From Beverwykella pulmonaria (lineage: Eukaryota; Ascomycota; Dothideomycetes; Pleosporales; Melanommataceae): a stretch of 64,000 nt of DNA. Below the pieces are notes generated by a model, which was not told the DNA's origin, ran no database searches, and saw only the letters and a list, made by a program, of their open reading frames with translations. A program made the position numbers and the translations under genes. The stretch spans positions 2,154,319 through 2,218,318 of the forward strand of contig BCHH01000006.1 of NCBI GenBank assembly GCA_001599595.1, written 5' to 3'. Positions within the stretch are counted from its first letter, which is position 1, and each line of letters opens with the position of its first letter. Shown here piece by piece: positions 59,488 through 64,000 of the stretch.

Positions 59488-60805
59488 GCTTCCTCTGCCT
59501 GATCAAAATGCTCGCTTTTTACTTGAACGGCACATCCGCTTCTCTTTTCTCTTCAACGCAATTTTCTTGTTGTTTGGTCTACGAAGCATCCTCTACTTAG
59601 AGCTTCCGCTTTTTTATGTGAAATGCAGGTCGGCCATGCTCTCTCGGCGTCTCAAGATCGTAATGTACCCCCTTGCGCGTCTTCGAGGCTCGATCTGTTT
59701 ACCCGCTGTGTCATCCCCGGGTGTGGCCTCATTTCCACCTTGGTCCTTACCATTCTAGAGTTCTCCGACAATGCCACAGCCAGGGGTGTAGAAATATTTT
59801 AATGGTTGGCCATTGCCTAACCGTACATTAGGCTGCAAGATGCCGTCCATCAGAATTCCTCGAAAAGTCTTGAACGCATTGCACGCCGTTCTCATTTGCG
59901 TGCCGGCCAAAGATCGCAGCTGGCAACCAAATTGTGCTGACATGGAGAGGGAACCAAAGTCATCCAATTTCAACTGTATTCTTTCAAAACGATGCTAGTT
60001 GATGCTCTCTGAGGCTCGGGTTTAAGCGCTCGTTATATTGTCCTCTATACTTGGCACTCTAGGAGCAAGATTTTAGGTAGCAGATACGCAATATCCAGGA
60101 CGAGAGGGTTGACGTACGGCATAACGATGAGGCGTCGTCTTTTACGGAGCTTCATTTCGTCCTGTACATGCTGAGATGGACCGCTTACCAAATGCTTCAC
60201 TACGTTTGATTGCGACTGGAATGAGTCGCGCGGTCAGGTACTCCCCGCGGAAATATAGACCCATCTTCGAGATATGCCCACCCATCTGGTCACACTCTGT
60301 GACGGTAAAGGTTGTTCAAGTTAACGAAGTTGCGCACGGGGTTGGCGGAACCTCCAGGATTTAGCTATAGAGATGGTCGAGGTTGACAAGTTTAGGTAGC
60401 CGTCCAGCATGAGACACGGTCTATCGAGTATCTGTTCTTGCGCTCGTCATGCAGAGTCTGGAGTCGTCCAAGAGATTTCGACACTTCGGCAGATGAATTG
60501 TTCAATATGCTTGAGATTTGGAGCACGGTGCCACGTCCCCATCCTTATTTCCACCGAAATGCAGACTTATATCACCGGGTGGCTTGTTGGCGCATCCCTC
60601 TAGGAGGTTCGAGGCAGCTTCGGGCGAGGCCGACGATCTGGGAGGGGGGAGAGGGTGAACGGTTGTGCCTAGCTCATGTTAGTAATTGGATGTGCAGAAA
60701 CAAGGAAGCTTCTGCTGTGAAGACTAACTATTTCCGTGACTGCGAAATGGGGCGGGGTTGGTGGAGGAATCATGCAAGTGGCTTCGAAGGATTCGCGATG
60801 AGCAA

Positions 60806-60863
60806 AGTGCCTCCGAGATTTTAACGCACGGATCTCCAAGGAGGATCCACAGACGGAGGCACT
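60806..60863. repeat. Inverted repeat (hairpin potential)
   Basis: AGTGCCTCCG at 60806-60815 is the reverse complement of CGGAGGCACT at 60854-60863. Between them lies a second near-palindrome, GGATCTCCAAGGAGGATCC. Confidence 0.6.
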
Positions 60864-61282
60864 CTTAATTCCACCTCACTTCGTTGTCGCAGTACGTCGC
60901 CGCTGCGTATATATGATGTGTGAGATCTCTTTCGCCTCTCTGTCTCTTGAATTCCTTACTTTGTTCTCCGCGACGACTTCCTGCGACCCGACTACTCAAG
61001 GCTGTGGGATTACGTCATCTCACCGACGCGCAGACGCTATCAGAACGATCTTCATGCCGTTTACCGCCCCATTAGGAAAACAGCAAGTGTAACAAGGGGC
61101 TAAAAGAATACAGCATTACCCCCATACACATTCTAGCGGCGGGGGTCTTTCGCCAGATGAACAGAGGCGGGAGGAAATCACGACGAGCAAAATACACAAA
61201 TATCAAGAGATGGCAACCAAGCAAGGGGTTTCGAGTATGTCTTGAGTTTCGAACGCATCGTAAGAGCTGTTCTTTCAAGATT

Positions 61283-61330
61283 TGCTGCGTTTAATGCTGC
61301 GTTTAATGCTGCGTTTAATGCTGCGTTTAA
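61283..61330. repeat. Four tandem copies of a 12-mer
   Basis: TGCTGCGTTTAA is repeated four times without change. Confidence 0.9.
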
Positions 61331-61725
61331 GGTTATCTCTTCGTTCAGTTATTGAGTTTCTACTGTTCATTGTAGCACTCTATGCCCTCTTTCATGACCC
61401 CTGTTCCCAATACGCCAATAACGCCAAACACAATTTTCTTTCGTGAATCTGTTCCCTTGTCTGGTGGACTACCCCTCAATCTCCGCCCAAAGTTCATCTC
61501 CACACCTTGTACGGATCTTTCACAGACTGGTATCGTTTCGGCACTTGCTTCGGAGCAAGAGGGTGGAAGTCTCAGACGGGAAAATTGAAGGCCCAGAAGG
61601 TGCTAACCTGGGCAACGAATTACAGGCGATTGAATTTTTGCTCGTTGGTAAAGTCATATATATCCTAGCCTCACGTCAGATCCCCGAAAGACCTGGTGAC
61701 GCGCGTGCCAGCATTACTTCTGGGG

Positions 61726-62445
61726 TTATGACGCGTCGACTTTGTCGACAATGCTGTCAATGGCCATAGATCGGGTCGAGGGCGTCGTCGGTGTCGGGGG
61801 TGCTTTGCCTTCACTCTTCACTGCCTTGGGATGGGGCAAAGATTGAAGCGGATTCGGAGGGACATCGGCCTTCTCGCCTGCGTAGGGCGCATCTTCATCC
61901 CCGATGATCTCGTCCACCTCTCGCAACCAGTTCGCCTTCAACACTTCCATGGGAGGATCCAGGTCGCCCGGTTTCCCTCCTCGTCGAGCCTCGGCCGCCG
62001 TCATCTTTCTCTCGCCGCGCTTGTGCGGGTGGAAGTGCATCCGACGCAGGTGGCTCGCCGCGTTGTAGCATTCGTTGTACCTCTTGCCGGTTTGGCATGC
62101 CTTGCAGTTTGCCAGGAACGTCTTGTCAGGGGAGGTGTCGATGGTCATCCAGACTTTACGAACTTTTCTATGAACACGGTTCGTATGGCGTCTCAGTTCA
62201 TGCTCGCTGCGGAAGCCGTCCGGGTAGTCATTGCAGGTCGGACATCTCAGCCGCAACACTCTTCTTGGGGGAGTCTTTGCTGGGGCTTGGAAAGTCGGAG
62301 AGGTAGTCGGGGTCTCAATGAGGGGAGCTGCCACAACGGTTTCCTTGGTCGCCTGTGGTTCTACCGGGGCGTTGACTTCGGTACCGGCGGAAGTACTAGC
62401 CGGTGCTTCCTCTTTCATTTTGGCCTTGGATCTTGCGGGAGGCAT
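61726..62445 (-). CDS. C2H2-like fungal protein (DUF7896-type), unknown role
   Basis: A single exon of 239 residues from ATG 62445 (MPPARSKAKMK); the frame upstream has only a GTG. An Ala/Pro/Thr-rich N-terminus is followed by a finger, LRCPTCNDYPDGFRSEHELRRHTNRVHRK, and then a conserved block, VWMTIDTSPDKTFLANCKACQTGKRYNECYNAASHLRRMHFHP, in which Cys pairs and His residues suggest a second zinc site. This pairing occurs in many Pezizomycotina proteins annotated as DUF7896 or C2H2-domain proteins, presumed nuclear. The tail is Pro/Lys-rich. The gene is shorter than many family members but reads intact. Confidence 0.8.
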   Translation of the reverse strand: MPPARSKAKMKEEAPASTSAGTEVNAPVEPQATKETVVAAPLIETPTTSPTFQAPAKTPPRRVLRLRCPTCNDYPDGFRSEHELRRHTNRVHRKVRKVWMTIDTSPDKTFLANCKACQTGKRYNECYNAASHLRRMHFHPHKRGERKMTAAEARRGGKPGDLDPPMEVLKANWLREVDEIIGDEDAPYAGEKADVPPNPLQSLPHPKAVKSEGKAPPTPTTPSTRSMAIDSIVDKVDAS

Positions 62446-64000
62446 ATGCACTAGATATTCGAGAATGGCAACGTGGGCGTGAGAAGTCCTCCTTTCAGCC
62501 CGGACGTATTCGGAAGTTTCTTTTCTCTCTTTTTTGGTGGGGCGACTCTATGGGCTCCAGCGGTGCTCAGCGGCAGCTTATACCGGGGGAGGAGACGAAC
62601 CGAGTGCAATAGCAGGGTGTTGGATGTTTCTGATGTATTTCTCTCAGACGATCTGGGGACAGCGGGGCTGGGCCCAGCAAAATACCTTCTGCCTGATATT
62701 CCGACTGTCGCTGGGTTGTTAGTGGAGCGCACGAGGCTGAGTTCAGCCCGGCGTCAGCCTCGCTTTGGCCATCTGAGTGGGCGATTTGAGCTGCAGCCAC
62801 CACCTGAAGCGGAGGGCTGACCGCCTATTGGAAGCTTTTGCTTGAGCCTGGAAGACGAGTTTCGAGGGCACACCAATGAGGCAGCACGACGCGCACAGCT
62901 GGGTCGCCCCTTTGCCGATTTGGTAGGATAATAAAAAACAAAACGAACGTCCCGCACAACCCTGTGTCGGATCATTCCGCTGATGCAAGAAGGTGCAAGT
63001 CGAAGAGAGTGCTGTCGTGGGTGCTCGTGAGCGTTTGCTTGGTCAGAACGACTTGGAGACACTAGGCCTCGTCTATTTTCAAAACGAGACGAGACATCAC
63101 CAGTCATCACCTTTCTCAAGCTCGTTCGATCGCGTGTTTCCAGAAGACCAAGGATACTCAGCACACTATCACGACGTCCTCGTTTCTTTCTTCTTCAGCC
63201 TCGCGGCCGTACTGCCGGAACCATCCGCGCCTCACCGCATGCCAGCTCGCTTTGTCTCGCGGAGCCGAGTTCACAAATAAATCACCGCTTGCGAAAACTT
63301 GGTTTAATTTACGAGCATCGCCGACTAGCCAATTACTCCATCCCGGTGCCGTTGAATCCTCCCAAGCCGGCCTGCACCTAAACGATGGTGACCACAGATC
63401 TTTGCATCGTGATAGGATTCGATCTGTATGCTTCTTCTGTCGTCAGCCTGTCTCAATCTCAGACACTTGCTATGATCGATGGGGGACCAAGGTGCTGTTT
63501 CGAGCAGAGTTGTTGAGATGCTAGCTGGAAGCCCCCCGGCTTGCTCAGTCAACGCTTCCGATACGGCATATGGGCATCGTTTGCGAGTAAGACCGGCCTC
63601 TCATTGCCCGAGGCTGACGAACGACTGTCATCAAATTATGACCAGCCTCGTAATGGCCTTGAACCTCTTCACAGCTTCGTCCCCAAAGTGCGAGGTGAGT
63701 CCTGTATTTGTCTTTGTTCGATCGAATGTGTCCCCAAACTCTATCCGAACTTATTACACAACGATTGCGCAAAAGAAACCTTATGACAACACACATTCGA
63801 CCACTCAGCTGGTGCCAAAATACCTCAGCACGCTCACCACCAGCCACTTCCCTGTAAAAATCATGATTTGATGGTGCTCGCGAACGCGATAGACCCGCTT
63901 ACTGATTCGTAAGCTCTTCCCCTCTTGCCATTGTTTCGACACGACTCGGCGTTTCATGTCCATGCTCCATTTTCCATAATCAGTACCATTTACGTGTTAC
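62446..64000. other. Gap at the right edge
   Basis: Promoter of the C2H2-like gene at the left. Open frames at 62754-63164 (minus) and 63479-63871 (plus) are unrecognised. No gene supported. Confidence 0.4.

Larger units (their letters stand above)
57893..61725. other. Gene-poor gap with relics and small repeats
   Basis: After the receptor 3' region no intact gene is supported. The gap holds a minus-strand coiled-coil frame (59487-59257) next to an open Ser/Pro/Arg-rich frame (to 58851), a sequence related to the left-hand minisatellite near 60085-60120, a minus-strand stretch near 60180-60450 with faint F-box/leucine-rich character in broken frames, a hairpin at 60806-60863 and a 12-mer array at 61283-61330. 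Confidence 0.4.

Overview
This window looks like nuclear DNA of a filamentous ascomycete (Pezizomycotina). A Dothideomycetes-like fungus is my best guess, but the class is inferred. The reasons are short GT-AG introns of about 48-170 bp with CTAAC/CTAAG-like branch sites, STAND/NLR genes of heterokaryon-incompatibility type, a fungal-type Aralar/AGC carrier, a Pdx1 (pyruvate dehydrogenase E3-binding) gene, a Yta7/ATAD2-type AAA-bromodomain gene, and decayed transposon relics whose stop codons fit CpA to TpA (RIP-like) change. I read exon structures by hand from splice signals, reading frame and family conservation.

Left part (1 to about 10.4 kb) is an accessory, immunity-like region. A partial secreted protein runs off the left edge. 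A 43-bp minisatellite bounded by a direct repeat follows. Then come two NLR-type genes arranged head to head. The minus-strand gene encodes a NACHT-WD40 receptor. A short spliced first exon gives it an N-terminal HET-s-like amyloid signalling motif, and one in-frame TAG separates NACHT from twelve nearly identical WD40 repeats. The plus-strand gene encodes a PNP-NACHT-ankyrin receptor with eleven nearly identical ankyrin repeats, and repeat-coding sequence continues past its stop codon. The two genes share about 0.8 kb of upstream DNA.

10.4-24.6 kb mixes single genes and relics: a PAQR/HlyIII-type membrane protein, a histidine-acid-phosphatase-like secreted protein, a Tc1/mariner transposase relic, a SET-MYND protein, a glutathione S-transferase-like protein, a relic of a P450-reductase C-terminus, and a C2H2 zinc-finger protein.

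26-39 kb is core housekeeping: the mitochondrial aspartate/glutamate carrier, Pdx1, a two-helix mitochondrial membrane protein and the ATAD2/Yta7 ATPase. A 710-bp TIR element with TA duplications follows at 39.9-40.7 kb.

41-58 kb holds two paralogous 7TM receptors with an intron at the same site. They flank a decayed F-box gene, ribosomal protein genes eS27, uS4 and eL21 (the last two divergent from a promoter of about 200 bp), and a deoxyribose-phosphate aldolase.

58-64 kb is mostly gene-poor, with repeats and relics and one C2H2-like fungal protein.
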